Positions 1 through 9,946 of a stretch of 64,000 nucleotides of DNA are shown in pieces (position 1 is the first letter of the stretch; each line of letters begins with the position of its first letter). Where the stretch lies: positions 37,309 to 101,308 of the forward strand of contig PBKJ01000011.1 of assembly GCA_002722135.1 (NCBI GenBank). Direction: 5' to 3'. The position numbers were made by a program, and so were the translations under genes. The notes below the pieces were generated by a model. It was given only the letters and a program-made list of their open reading frames with translations, had not been told where the DNA came from and made no database searches. Origin of the DNA: Methanobacteriota archaeon. Its GTDB lineage: Archaea; Thermoplasmatota; Poseidoniia; Poseidoniales; Poseidoniaceae.

Positions 1-3000
1 TGGTTTGGTGTGACCTTCTTCATCGGACTCGCCATCTATTCCATCTCCACGAACAAGTCGTGGGGCGGGTGGAGCAACCGCTCTGATGACGCGCCGAGTG
101 GCGCTCGAACCTTCTGGTCAGCCCACTGGTCGCAGGTCATGATCGCCGCGGCCTTCATCATGGCCTTCGCGGTCCGCACCCAGTGGTACGTCATCCCCGC
201 CATGAACGGCTACGGGACCGGCGATTGGGACCTCACCGGCGGTTCTGACCCGTGGTACATGAAGCGCGTCGTCGACTACATCATGATGCAGAACGCGCAC
301 CTCGTCTTTGACGCGGACCGCTTCTATCCGTTGGGCGGCATCAACCCACGTCCGCCCTTGTTCGTGTGGTCCATCGCCCTGCTCGCCATGGTGCTGGAGC
401 CCTTCCTCGCCACCCCCGAGGACGCCGTCTGGTGGGCGATGGTCTCCATCCCCGCCATCTTTGGCGCGCTGACGGTCTTCCCTGTCGCGGCCATTGCACG
501 CGATCACGTCAGCAAGCCTGCTGCGGTCATCGCTGCATGGCTCATCGCCATGATGCCCGGTCACATTTCCCGTTCGACCTGGGCCAACGCGGACCACGAC
601 GCCTTCGTGATGTTCTTCATGGCGCTCGGCTTCATGTGGTTCCTTCGAGCCATGGCCGCGGGCGGTGACGAACGCCTCACGCGGACCACCGACGCCCGCC
701 CGTCCACCGTGCTCCGAGCCTTCGGAGACGTGGCCACTCACCGCCGCTTCGCCGTGGTCAACGCGGCCTTGGCCGGTGTCGCCTTCGGCGTGGTCGCCCT
801 CGGTTGGAAGGGTTTCGTGGTCGCGCCTTCGATCCTCTTCGTGGGCTACGTCTACATCGTCGCGACCAACATGTTCCGCAACAAGGACAGCACCACGCTC
901 AACATGCTGATGCTGACCATGCTGGGCACGACGCTGCTCCTGGCCATGCCGTTCTATGCCTACCCGGGCATGGACTTGGTCTTCAGCGGCACGGGCCTGC
1001 AGCCCCTGCTGTTCGTGCTCGGCTTTACCATGGCCATCGCCTATGTGACGACCGGATTCCGTGACAAGCCGTGGCTGCTCGTTCTGGGTTCCCTCACCGG
1101 CGCTGCCGTGGCCTTTGTGGCCATCATTTGGCTGCTCCAATTCTTTGAGCAATCCAACGCGTTCAACGTCTTGTTCACCGGTGCAGGCTACTTCACCAAG
1201 ACCAAGATTTTCGGCACGGTTGCAGAAGCCAACGCGCCTGACCGTGGGATGCTCTTCGCTTCCTTCGGCCCGATCGTGTTCATCCTCGCGCTCAGCATGG
1301 GCATCATCGCCCTCTGGCGAGGCACCCGGCAACGCCGCCACGAGCACGTCTTCATGGCCACGTGGATCCTTTTGGCCATCTTCATGTCGTGGACCGCTGC
1401 GCGTTTCATCTTCAACGCCACACCGGCCATGGCCGTGCTCGGCGCTTGGGGTGCGGTGGGTCTGTGGAGCTGGTCCGGCACCAAGGAAATGACGCGCAAA
1501 ATGCGTCGCATGGGCGTCCGAACACCGGCCGATCGTATTGCCTCGGCGCGCAAGGCCGTGTGGCGCACGCCACAATTCAGCGCGATCATGCTCGTCATGA
1601 TCATGCTCGGCGGCCAGCACATGACCTACGGACTTGACGCCGGTATTCCCGGTACCTCGCCCGCTGAGGACGACATCGACGAGACGCTCTACAACGTCGT
1701 CCCCGACGTGCTCCGTTGGGACGTGGCTGGATTCTCCTTCCTGAACCCCACCGCGTACGCCGACGGCGGCATGCGGTACCTCGGTGCCTTTGGCAGCAGT
1801 TTCAACCAGCAAGGATGGAACGATGCATACGCCTGGCTTGCGGCTCAGGACGCCGACGAACCCTACTCTGAGAAGCCAGCGTTCGTCTCGTGGTGGGACT
1901 ACGGTTTCCAGGCCCTGACGTCGGGCGATCACCCCTCCGTCTCGGACAACTTCCAGTCGGGCATCCCGGCCACTGGGAACATGCTGCTGGCCCGCGGCGA
2001 AGCCGATTTGGCCGCCATGTGGTTCTGGCAGCTTGCTGAAGGTGACCGAACCTACGCGGCTGAGCACGGCTACGACTCAAAATTCACCCCGCCATTTGAT
2101 GCGGTCCTGCAGGACCACCTCAGCGACGCACAATACGCCGCACTGCTTGACATCAACGACGGCACGGAATTCCGTGACGAGACCCGGGTCATCGACGGTC
2201 AAGAGCGAGAGGTGAGCCTCCCCATTGAGGTCTTGGACGCCGCGTTCCGCGTGACGCAAACCAACCGGGACACCATCATGACCGAAGGTCACAAGCTCAA
2301 CGACGACGGCACCACCAGCGACGACGTGCGATGGCGCCTCTGGAAGGACGGCGAGATCCTCGCCTGTGCCGAGAGCCTCGCCAGTTCGTGTGACGGTGCG
2401 GACTTCCTGTCGCAGGAAGACGCCAACCGTACGTTCAACAACAACGTTCGATTGACCTCGGACACCACCTTCGAAGTGACCCACTACGTGTTTGGCGACT
2501 ACTGGTACACTGCCGACCTTGCCGAGGAGTTCAACTCGGTCTCGACGCACATTCACCGTTCCAACGCCCGTCTGGCCATGACCGTCCAACTCTTGGTCAA
2601 CGGACTGACAGAAGCACAGGTCATGGACCTCTACACCGACATCATCGGTTTGGAGGGCGCCTATTCGGTGCAGGACTACCACGGTGCTCCTGGGGAAACG
2701 GTTGAGCGTGACCACGAGATCCGCTACTTCGCGGTCGACAACCGCCTCTACCCACGCGCTGGCCGTTACACGGCCGACGCCCAATACAACGCGGGGCAAC
2801 CCATGGGCATCTTCGCCGCTCCAACCATCCTGTCCGGTCAGGACCCGACCACCTTCATGACGGAGGTGTACGAGACTCAGCGCGGTGCCTTCACCGACGA
2901 AATGACGCGTGAAGAGGTCGACGAAGCCATCCGGCAAGACGTGCTCAATCAGCAGGCCGGTGCGGAAATTGACCCTGTGCAGATCATCGACGTTCGGGCC

Positions 3001-6000
3001 GACCACACGGCTCAATTCTTTGACACCATGGTGGCCCGAACCTACGTCGGCTACGGTGCATCCACGCTTGGCGTGGACAGCGACGGCTCCAACCCGCAGC
3101 CTGCGCAGCACTTTGGCCAGAGCGGCTCGCCTGGCACCTTCATGGCCCAAGCTCTGCCGCTTCCTGGCGCGATGATGAACCACTTCGTCCTCGCGAACTA
3201 CAACGATGACGACAACGCGGAGAACGGCTACGGACAAGCCAACTCCATGGTCAAGATCCTGAAGTTCTACCCCGGCGCTGAAATGACCGGCCAGGTGACC
3301 TTTGCCGACGACGGACAGCCCCTCGAGAACGTGCGGCTCCTCGTCGAGCGCGACGCTTTCTCTGGCGAATCCGGCGAAGACCTCGACGCAGACACCTATT
3401 GGATCCCCATCGGCTTCGTGGACACCGACGAAGAAGGACGCTATTCCTTCCTTGCTCCAGCAGGCCACATTCGCGTGAGCGCCTTCATCGGCGAGTACGA
3501 CCCCTCTTCGGCCCGCAATGCGATTCAGGACGGCTCCTTCACCGAGAACCTCGGTGACGTCCTGACCGAATACAACGAGGACCGCACCGTCAACGAGATC
3601 ACCGCCGTCCTCGGCGAGGTCGCCAACATGACCTGGGTGGGTGAAACTCACCTCAACGTCAGCGCTGACGAAGCCAACCGTGTGAAGGCGCTCGACCGCA
3701 CGGCGGACCTTGCCGTGGCCTCGAGCGGTGTGAGCGGTATCGTGACGTGGACCGGCGACGAATCCTTCGCCGGCGAGCCGCTTGTTGATACGACCTTCAT
3801 CCTGCGCGACATTTGGTCCTACACCGACAACCACACCGTGGTGACCAACAACGGTTCCTTCACCACCGAAGAAACCCGCATCCTTCAGGGAACGGGTGAG
3901 GTGACCTTCACCGAGGACGGGACCTTCGAGTCTGACGGCGTCGCGGTGGCGCGCGAGTTCACGGGCACCTACACCCGTCAGCTGAACGGCGACCGCATCC
4001 ACACCGCCAACGGCACGTGGACCGGCCGAGGCATCATCGAGGGCTGGGTCAGCGAAGACGACCTCGCCAACGTCTCCGACTGTCTTGACAACAACGCCAT
4101 GACGCCGGAGAACACATCGGTGTGCACCATGACCGGTGCCGAAAACGCGAGCAAGTACCTGTTTGAGGGAACCGTGACGGCCAGCGGCCGTGTGGAGACC
4201 CTCTCGCCGACCGTCGTCGTTCGAGACGTGCAAGGTCAGACCTTCGAGGGCGCTGGCGTCTTCGAGGGCGTTGGGACCCTCAACGGAACGGGCCTCTTCG
4301 CCGGTCAAGGCGACTTCTCCGGACCGATGGTTCAGCCAGGTTCCTTCTACAAGACTGGCCTCCTGCCCGGTGTCTACAACATGTTTGCCGTGCTCCCGAA
4401 CGGCCGCCAGGTCCTCTTGCCGGACCCCGTGACGGTCGGTGTCGAAGCCTCGTATGATGTTGAGATGACCATGCCTGGAGCCGTGTTTGCCGATGTTCTG
4501 GAGGACATGGAAGGCAACGTTCTGCCTGACACGATCATCGAGTTGGTGGACACCGTCCTTGGACTGGACGAAGCCGTGACCATCGTCACCGACGAAAACG
4601 GCAGCTTCAGCCAAGGTCCGATTCCATCTGGTGAGTACTACTACCGTGTGGACATCGACCATGACGGCTGGTACGAAATCAACGCGACGTTCAGCGTTCA
4701 GGACGAGCCTGAGAACATCACGTTGGCTTACCCTGTGCCGCCGATGACCGACGTCACGATTCAGCTCGAGGCGCCCTTTGGCAGCGACGGCCAGCCCACG
4801 GTTGACGTCGCCGACCGCACGGTGACGCTGACCAACAACATGCCCGATTCCGGCCTCGAACCGTACGTGGCCGTGAGCGACGAGAACGGCGTCCTGTACG
4901 CCGAAGTCCCCATGGGCAGCTACACCATCTCAGACGACGCTGACGAGGAGCACCTGCTCCTTGCCCTGCTCGACGTCGAGGAAGACGACATCACGACGAC
5001 CCTGACGTACGCGGCTTCGACCTGGCTGAACGGCTCGGTGGACGCGCCGTTCGGCGCCGACAACGGGTACGATGCTTGGCTCGAGACCGAGGAGCGACCG
5101 ACCGAGGCCGCCACCCAAGTCGACGTGGTCGCAAGGGGCGCGGGTGACCTGACCTTCACCGCGAACACCGGCGACGACGGCCTGTTCTCGATGCGTGTTC
5201 CGGTCGACGAGAGTTACTCGCTGACGATGACCAAGACCACCGTCAACTACGGGTACGGGACGGTCGTGACCGTCACCGAGGGCATGGATGACCTGAGCAT
5301 CGTGCTCGAGCCGATCGAGTTCATCTCTGGCGCACTCTACCACATCGACAACAGCACCTTCTGGAACGACGCCATCCCCGGATGGATGCCCGTTGAGATG
5401 ACGGCCACCAGCACCGACGGTGTCGTGTGGGAATCCGTCTCGAACACGGACGGCGGCTTTGTCTTCAACCTCCCCGCTGGAACCTACGACATCAGCGTCG
5501 TGGAGGACGTCCTGTACAACGCGACGTCCGACGAGGACGTGGTGGTCGTTCGCAACCCAGAGTTTGTGCTGGAACCCGCAAGCCTCTACCTCAACCCCGG
5601 CGGTCACGCCATGACCTTCCATGTCTTCCAAGACGCGGCCGGGGACGGCAACGCCTCCAACGGCAGCACGGTCACCCCAGCGTTCTCCCTCGTTCCAAGC
5701 ACGGAACACGGTGCATTGCTCAACGTGACCGCAGACATGTACGCTGCAAACGGCACGCTGACGCTGGACATGCCCATCGGCACTTACACCATCGAGTTTG
5801 CCGAGCAGGATGCGGCCTCTGAGAACGCGAGTGAGTACGCCTTGGTGCCCGCCTCCCCGCTCTCTGCCATTGTGATTGGCATCCCTGAACCGATCGAGAC
5901 CATCGACGTCGGATTGGTGGACGAGTGGCGCATGAACGGCACGGTCTCCGATGCAAACGGTTCCGCCCTCCGCCCACAAGGCGACAGCGTGTTGCTCGTG

Positions 6001-8634
6001 TCCACGGACGGCGAGGATTACCGCAACGTTGCTGTGGATGAGAACGGTACCTTCGCGGACTACGTGCCAAGCGGCGATTGGATCGCCGTGATTGGCGCGT
6101 TCGAAGGTGAGGACGCCACGGAAATCCTCCGGCAGGCCCTGACCGTGAGCGAGAACAGTGCACGCACCGACGTGTCCTTGGCCACCGTTGAAGCGGCCGA
6201 TGTGAGCCTTCACCTCCGTGAAGCGCTCAGTGAGAACAACTTGTCCGGCTTCCGCATGACCTTGGTGTCCGCGGACGGTCTCGGCAACGTGTCCTTGGAC
6301 CTGACCGATGAAGACGGCCAGGTTGCTGAACCAATGATGCCCGGCACGTGGTCGGTGCATATGGAGCGAGAGGACGTTCAGGACCGTTGGACCCTCGACA
6401 CCAGCGCGACGCCGTTTACCCTTGCAGCAGGTGAGGAAGTGAACATCACGGACCTTTACGCCGACCACGACGTCGAAATCGGTGGTCGCCTCTACTGGGA
6501 CCTTGACAACGACGACACCCCCGATGCCAACGAAGGCGTCGAGGGCGTGCTCATGAACGTCACGAGCCTCGACGGGACGACGTTCATCTCGAACGTGACC
6601 TCCGATGAGAACGGTGTCTGGCAACTCTTCGTGCCCGTCCGCACGTCCTACGTGGTGGAAGGCAGCAAGCTGGGCTTTGCCGATGTCGCTTACGATCTCG
6701 ACGGCAACGGTCTGTACGTGGTGAACGACAGCGCGATGTCCGAGGACCTCGAAGTGTCCGTGGGCCTTGTTGACGTCAGCGGAGCCATCACGGACGCCGT
6801 GGATGCGACCCGCCTTGACGGCGCATCGGTCGTGCTCCAGCCCGCTTCAGGCCTGGCACGCGATGCGGTAACGGTGGACAGCACCTCCTTTGACGGCACC
6901 ACCCTGACGTGGGACGCTCAGGTTGAGCCCGGTGCATGGGTCGTCATCGTTCGAGAAGCCAACCCCGGTGAGAACAACGGCGCCGTCGCCATCGGTCTGC
7001 TTGACGCCAGCGTCGGCTCCGGCGGTCACTTGGACCAGACCATGGTGCTTGGTGGCTACGTCGACCTGCAAACCTCGTGGACGGCCATCGACTTGATCCA
7101 GCACCACCTTGGCAGCGCCTCGGCCGGTGCCTCGATGATCAGCGAAGGACCGACCGTGACCGTGGAACTTGACGACGACGTGTCATGGGACATCACGGTG
7201 AACGACGACGGTGCGCTGAGCATGTTGGTGCCCTCGGGTCGTGTCTCCTTCTCTGCAGACATGGTCACCGTGCAGCACGAACTCGAACTCAACATGAGCT
7301 ACGAAGGCAGCAACTTCACCACCGTATCAGCCGACCGGCAGCAGATGTTCCTCATCCTCGACCGTCGTGCTGACCGCGACCTCGTGGTCGAAGTGGGCAC
7401 CGTCGACGCCGATACCGTCGAGTCCTACACGGACGATGCGGGCGGTGTGGACATCCAGGCCAAGCAAGACGGTGACTACGAGCACACCGCCGTTGAGCTC
7501 ACGGTTGACGTGACCTACGACGGTACGGAGTACGAGGACGTCTACACCGCAAGCGGCAACGCGGGCAACGCTCCCGATGCTTCCGATTGGAGCGTCGAGT
7601 TCTGGAACGACACTGAAGAAGCGTGGCAATCCACGCTTGAGGTCCGTCTTGGCATCGGTGAAGACGCGTCCACGGACGACGTGCCCATGTCGGCCACGCT
7701 GAAGGTGCGCATCACGCTCCCTGACCAGAACACCTCCCTGTCGCTGCAGAACGGCCACAGCGTGAACGTCATGCTGACGGCAGAGACCGGTGAATTCACC
7801 GAGCGTTCGATGACCGTTCGCGTGCCGGTCATCCGCGGCTTCGACGTCGAAGCCGTCGACGAACGTGTGGGCATTGGCAGCGATGACGTGCAAACCCTGA
7901 CGACGACATTGACCAACAACGGAAACGGTGACGCGACGTTCACCTTCGAAGTCGTTGAGAACTACGACGCGACCCTGTGGGAGATCACGCCAGCCTCCAG
8001 CACCATCACCGTGGCGGCCGGAGACACGCGTACCCAAGCCTTCAACGTCCGCTCCGACGCGAGCTTCACCACCGGTGAACTGGAAGTGACCATCGGGGTC
8101 ACAGAAGTCGGCGGAAGCAGCACCAGCCTGCAGATGACCGTGGTCAACGCGGCCATCGTCCTCAGCGTCGACCAGGACCTGGCGGTGCAAGAATCGGACA
8201 ACACCGCTGAGCAAGAATCGACGATTGTGGTCATCCCCGTCACCAACAGCGGTGAGCGCGATGCGGAGAATTCCGTCATCGTCTACGCTCGTCAGCAAGG
8301 TGAGGGCCTTGACTACCAGCAGGTGACGTTGTCCGTGCCCGGCGGTGAAACCGTCAACGCGGAGTTCGATGTTGGGTCCATGACCAACGGCAACAAGCGG
8401 TTTGAGTTCTACCTCGAAGTGACGGGCGATGATGCTGAGTTTGCCACCATCGAGGCCGATTCCGACGGAACAGGAGACGATCCAATCGACTTCCAAATCC
8501 GTTTCAACATCGAAACCAACACGGACAACACCGGGGTGGGACAGACCGTCCTTGCGCTGATTGTGATTGCGTTCGTCGGTCTCGTCGTGTGGGGCGGTCT
8601 CAGCCTCTCTCGCTCTGGAAGCCGTCGGTTCTGA
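1..8634 (+). CDS. aglB: AglB/STT3 oligosaccharyltransferase with giant extracellular C-terminal extension (5' partial)
   Basis: Catalytic subunit of archaeal N-glycosylation: it moves a lipid-linked oligosaccharide onto Asn in N-X-S/T sequons outside the membrane. The frame is open to base 1, so the N-terminus is cut. Counting from the GTG at base 10, the first acidic motif GGSDPWY lies near residue 78, an ADHDA motif near 194, then multiple membrane segments to about 560, and the hallmark WWDYG near 628. The family normally ends around 800-1000 residues; this protein runs to at least 2874. The extra part is a string of beta-sandwich modules resembling carboxypeptidase-regulatory/Ig-like repeats (recurring 'DENGxF...VPxGxY' pattern), rich in N-X-S/T sequons, closed by a C-terminal membrane helix (VLALIVIAFVGLVVW) and a short basic tail. 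The STT3 assignment is secure; the tail function is unknown, perhaps surface display or substrate presentation. Confidence 0.93.
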   Translation, partial: WFGVTFFIGLAIYSISTNKSWGGWSNRSDDAPSGARTFWSAHWSQVMIAAAFIMAFAVRTQWYVIPAMNGYGTGDWDLTGGSDPWYMKRVVDYIMMQNAHLVFDADRFYPLGGINPRPPLFVWSIALLAMVLEPFLATPEDAVWWAMVSIPAIFGALTVFPVAAIARDHVSKPAAVIAAWLIAMMPGHISRSTWANADHDAFVMFFMALGFMWFLRAMAAGGDERLTRTTDARPSTVLRAFGDVATHRRFAVVNAALAGVAFGVVALGWKGFVVAPSILFVGYVYIVATNMFRNKDSTTLNMLMLTMLGTTLLLAMPFYAYPGMDLVFSGTGLQPLLFVLGFTMAIAYVTTGFRDKPWLLVLGSLTGAAVAFVAIIWLLQFFEQSNAFNVLFTGAGYFTKTKIFGTVAEANAPDRGMLFASFGPIVFILALSMGIIALWRGTRQRRHEHVFMATWILLAIFMSWTAARFIFNATPAMAVLGAWGAVGLWSWSGTKEMTRKMRRMGVRTPADRIASARKAVWRTPQFSAIMLVMIMLGGQHMTYGLDAGIPGTSPAEDDIDETLYNVVPDVLRWDVAGFSFLNPTAYADGGMRYLGAFGSSFNQQGWNDAYAWLAAQDADEPYSEKPAFVSWWDYGFQALTSGDHPSVSDNFQSGIPATGNMLLARGEADLAAMWFWQLAEGDRTYAAEHGYDSKFTPPFDAVLQDHLSDAQYAALLDINDGTEFRDETRVIDGQEREVSLPIEVLDAAFRVTQTNRDTIMTEGHKLNDDGTTSDDVRWRLWKDGEILACAESLASSCDGADFLSQEDANRTFNNNVRLTSDTTFEVTHYVFGDYWYTADLAEEFNSVSTHIHRSNARLAMTVQLLVNGLTEAQVMDLYTDIIGLEGAYSVQDYHGAPGETVERDHEIRYFAVDNRLYPRAGRYTADAQYNAGQPMGIFAAPTILSGQDPTTFMTEVYETQRGAFTDEMTREEVDEAIRQDVLNQQAGAEIDPVQIIDVRADHTAQFFDTMVARTYVGYGASTLGVDSDGSNPQPAQHFGQSGSPGTFMAQALPLPGAMMNHFVLANYNDDDNAENGYGQANSMVKILKFYPGAEMTGQVTFADDGQPLENVRLLVERDAFSGESGEDLDADTYWIPIGFVDTDEEGRYSFLAPAGHIRVSAFIGEYDPSSARNAIQDGSFTENLGDVLTEYNEDRTVNEITAVLGEVANMTWVGETHLNVSADEANRVKALDRTADLAVASSGVSGIVTWTGDESFAGEPLVDTTFILRDIWSYTDNHTVVTNNGSFTTEETRILQGTGEVTFTEDGTFESDGVAVAREFTGTYTRQLNGDRIHTANGTWTGRGIIEGWVSEDDLANVSDCLDNNAMTPENTSVCTMTGAENASKYLFEGTVTASGRVETLSPTVVVRDVQGQTFEGAGVFEGVGTLNGTGLFAGQGDFSGPMVQPGSFYKTGLLPGVYNMFAVLPNGRQVLLPDPVTVGVEASYDVEMTMPGAVFADVLEDMEGNVLPDTIIELVDTVLGLDEAVTIVTDENGSFSQGPIPSGEYYYRVDIDHDGWYEINATFSVQDEPENITLAYPVPPMTDVTIQLEAPFGSDGQPTVDVADRTVTLTNNMPDSGLEPYVAVSDENGVLYAEVPMGSYTISDDADEEHLLLALLDVEEDDITTTLTYAASTWLNGSVDAPFGADNGYDAWLETEERPTEAATQVDVVARGAGDLTFTANTGDDGLFSMRVPVDESYSLTMTKTTVNYGYGTVVTVTEGMDDLSIVLEPIEFISGALYHIDNSTFWNDAIPGWMPVEMTATSTDGVVWESVSNTDGGFVFNLPAGTYDISVVEDVLYNATSDEDVVVVRNPEFVLEPASLYLNPGGHAMTFHVFQDAAGDGNASNGSTVTPAFSLVPSTEHGALLNVTADMYAANGTLTLDMPIGTYTIEFAEQDAASENASEYALVPASPLSAIVIGIPEPIETIDVGLVDEWRMNGTVSDANGSALRPQGDSVLLVSTDGEDYRNVAVDENGTFADYVPSGDWIAVIGAFEGEDATEILRQALTVSENSARTDVSLATVEAADVSLHLREALSENNLSGFRMTLVSADGLGNVSLDLTDEDGQVAEPMMPGTWSVHMEREDVQDRWTLDTSATPFTLAAGEEVNITDLYADHDVEIGGRLYWDLDNDDTPDANEGVEGVLMNVTSLDGTTFISNVTSDENGVWQLFVPVRTSYVVEGSKLGFADVAYDLDGNGLYVVNDSAMSEDLEVSVGLVDVSGAITDAVDATRLDGASVVLQPASGLARDAVTVDSTSFDGTTLTWDAQVEPGAWVVIVREANPGENNGAVAIGLLDASVGSGGHLDQTMVLGGYVDLQTSWTAIDLIQHHLGSASAGASMISEGPTVTVELDDDVSWDITVNDDGALSMLVPSGRVSFSADMVTVQHELELNMSYEGSNFTTVSADRQQMFLILDRRADRDLVVEVGTVDADTVESYTDDAGGVDIQAKQDGDYEHTAVELTVDVTYDGTEYEDVYTASGNAGNAPDASDWSVEFWNDTEEAWQSTLEVRLGIGEDASTDDVPMSATLKVRITLPDQNTSLSLQNGHSVNVMLTAETGEFTERSMTVRVPVIRGFDVEAVDERVGIGSDDVQTLTTTLTNNGNGDATFTFEVVENYDATLWEITPASSTITVAAGDTRTQAFNVRSDASFTTGELEVTIGVTEVGGSSTSLQMTVVNAAIVLSVDQDLAVQESDNTAEQESTIVVIPVTNSGERDAENSVIVYARQQGEGLDYQQVTLSVPGGETVNAEFDVGSMTNGNKRFEFYLEVTGDDAEFATIEADSDGTGDDPIDFQIRFNIETNTDNTGVGQTVLALIVIAFVGLVVWGGLSLSRSGSRRF

Positions 8635-8647
8635 CCTCCAACAGGCC

Positions 8648-8653
8648 TTCAAA
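8648..8653 (+). promoter_or_regulatory. TATA-like box TTCAAA for membrane subtilase
   Basis: TTCAAA in the context GGCCTTCAAA, centred 27.5 nt before the GTG at 8678. The same ten bases stand at the same distance before the other subtilase gene at 57288. Read as a leaderless-transcript TATA variant; inference from position and recurrence. Confidence 0.45.
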
Positions 8654-8677
8654 TGCGGAGGTCGTGTCATAGCAGCC

Positions 8678-9853
8678 GTGAGGCCGTCAGCCCTGGATGG
8701 GATGGAGTTCCTCCCCGAACCTGGGGAGCCACGCATCCTGACCGCTGTGGATCCCTCAGCGGTCCAGCACGAAGCCGCATGGCGTTCGGAAGTCATGGGT
8801 TGGGCGCCGAGTGTCGTATCCGCCGTTCCTCACCGTCGGCGACGCGTGGCCCGTTCTTCACTCGGCCTTGTGGTGTTGCTTGTCATGGTCGGATTGATCG
8901 CAAGCCAGGGCTGGTTCCTCGTGGAGATTCCGCTCGGGGACTCCGAGTGGGCGTTCGACAACACCGGCTTGCGGGACCTCTCGGACGAGGGACTGGACGG
9001 CGCGGGGGTTCGTCTCTGCGTGGTGGACACCGGGATCGATGCTTCGCATTCGGCCTTTGACGGCCAAGAGGTGGTGTTTCGGGATTTCGTTGGGGGCTCA
9101 ATCGAACCTCTGGATCGCGGCGCCACCGCTCACGGTACGATGATGGTCGGGTTGCTCGTTGCAGACGGCCATCAGCAGGGTGCGGCCCAAGGAATCACCC
9201 TCGGCGTCGCAGCAGCCCTCGCTGGCGACAGCGACGGAGAAAACACCGGTGACGACGCCATCGTTGCAGAAGCCATCGACTGGTGCCGCACGGGCTTCGA
9301 TGCTGACCTCATTTCGCTTTCGTTAGGCGGTGAGCGCATGGAAGGCCAGCGCGATGTGGTGGTTTCCTCGGTTCGTCGTGCACTGGACGCAGGCGTCTTT
9401 GTCGTCGCAGCAGCGGGCAACGACGGCGGTGCAGACGACGATGGGAAGGTGGCCTCGCCCGCCTTCCTGCCGCGCGTCATCGCCGTGGGAGCCACCGATG
9501 AAACAGGGGCCGTGTGGGAGAATTCCTCTCGTGGCGACGGGACAGGCGAGCATCCGCACCGAAAGCCCGAGGTCACGGCGCCCGGCGTCAACGTCATCTC
9601 AACAGGGGCGGATGACGCATGGTTCACCTCCAGTGGCACCTCGGTGTCGACGGTGCTGGTCAGCGCCGCGCTTGCCATGATCCTCGAGGCTCACCCTGAA
9701 CTCAAGGTGGACGACGATCGATGCGTGATTCACCTCAAACATGCGCTGAGGGATTCGCTTGGAACGTCGCATTCCCCGACGGCCGGCTATGGCGAATTGG
9801 ACGCCATGGCGTGGTTCAACGCGGTCGATTCGAGCTGTCCAGAAGCCCCCTGA
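8678..9853 (+). CDS. Membrane-anchored subtilisin-like serine protease (S8)
   Basis: Subtilase of about 391 aa. The catalytic triad is visible: Asp in VVDTGID (about D117), His in AHGTMM (about H152) and Ser in SGTSVS (about S322), with the oxyanion region AAAGNDGG between. There is no classical signal peptide at the start; instead about 60 residues with a basic RRRR stretch precede a single hydrophobic segment (SSLGLVVLLVMVGLIAS), so the protease domain is probably outside the membrane, type II anchored, without an obvious propeptide. I chose GTG 8678 because a TTCAAA box lies 27.5 nt upstream; ATG 8702 is the alternative, and the ORF-track start at 8567 lies inside aglB. It follows aglB by 43 bp. 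Substrate unknown. Confidence 0.85.
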   Translation: MRPSALDGMEFLPEPGEPRILTAVDPSAVQHEAAWRSEVMGWAPSVVSAVPHRRRRVARSSLGLVVLLVMVGLIASQGWFLVEIPLGDSEWAFDNTGLRDLSDEGLDGAGVRLCVVDTGIDASHSAFDGQEVVFRDFVGGSIEPLDRGATAHGTMMVGLLVADGHQQGAAQGITLGVAAALAGDSDGENTGDDAIVAEAIDWCRTGFDADLISLSLGGERMEGQRDVVVSSVRRALDAGVFVVAAAGNDGGADDDGKVASPAFLPRVIAVGATDETGAVWENSSRGDGTGEHPHRKPEVTAPGVNVISTGADDAWFTSSGTSVSTVLVSAALAMILEAHPELKVDDDRCVIHLKHALRDSLGTSHSPTAGYGELDAMAWFNAVDSSCPEAP

Positions 9854-9881
9854 GGGCGAAATTTCGTGATACAATAAGGTA

Positions 9882-9887
9882 TTTTTT
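9882..9887 (+). terminator. T-run terminator after subtilase
   Basis: A run of six T in an AT-rich island (aaggtattttttgac) about 30 bp after the subtilase stop and before the next promoter. Archaeal RNA polymerase terminates at such runs; there is no strong hairpin. It is the clearest T-run I noticed in an intergenic space of this GC-rich window. Confidence 0.4.
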
Positions 9888-9920
9888 GACACAAAACGGG
9901 GCACAAAACGGCCCACAGCG

Positions 9921-9926
9921 TTATAT
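9921..9926 (+). promoter_or_regulatory. TATA box TTATAT before beta-helix surface protein
   Basis: TTATATG lies in an AT-rich stretch, centred 23.5 nt before ATG 9947 and 26.5 nt before the in-frame GTG 9950. The spacing fits a leaderless transcript, perhaps starting translation at GTG 9950 rather than the annotated ATG. Confidence 0.5.
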
Positions 9927-9946
9927 GTCGTCCGAATCAGCAAAGC

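Noticed and set aside
118-4662. Long minus-strand ORFs of 649 and 861 aa opposite aglB
   Set aside because: They are antisense to clear STT3 and repeat-domain coding sequence, show low-complexity His/Gly/Arg/Val-rich composition without motifs, and arise because GC-rich codon use leaves few stops on the opposite strand.
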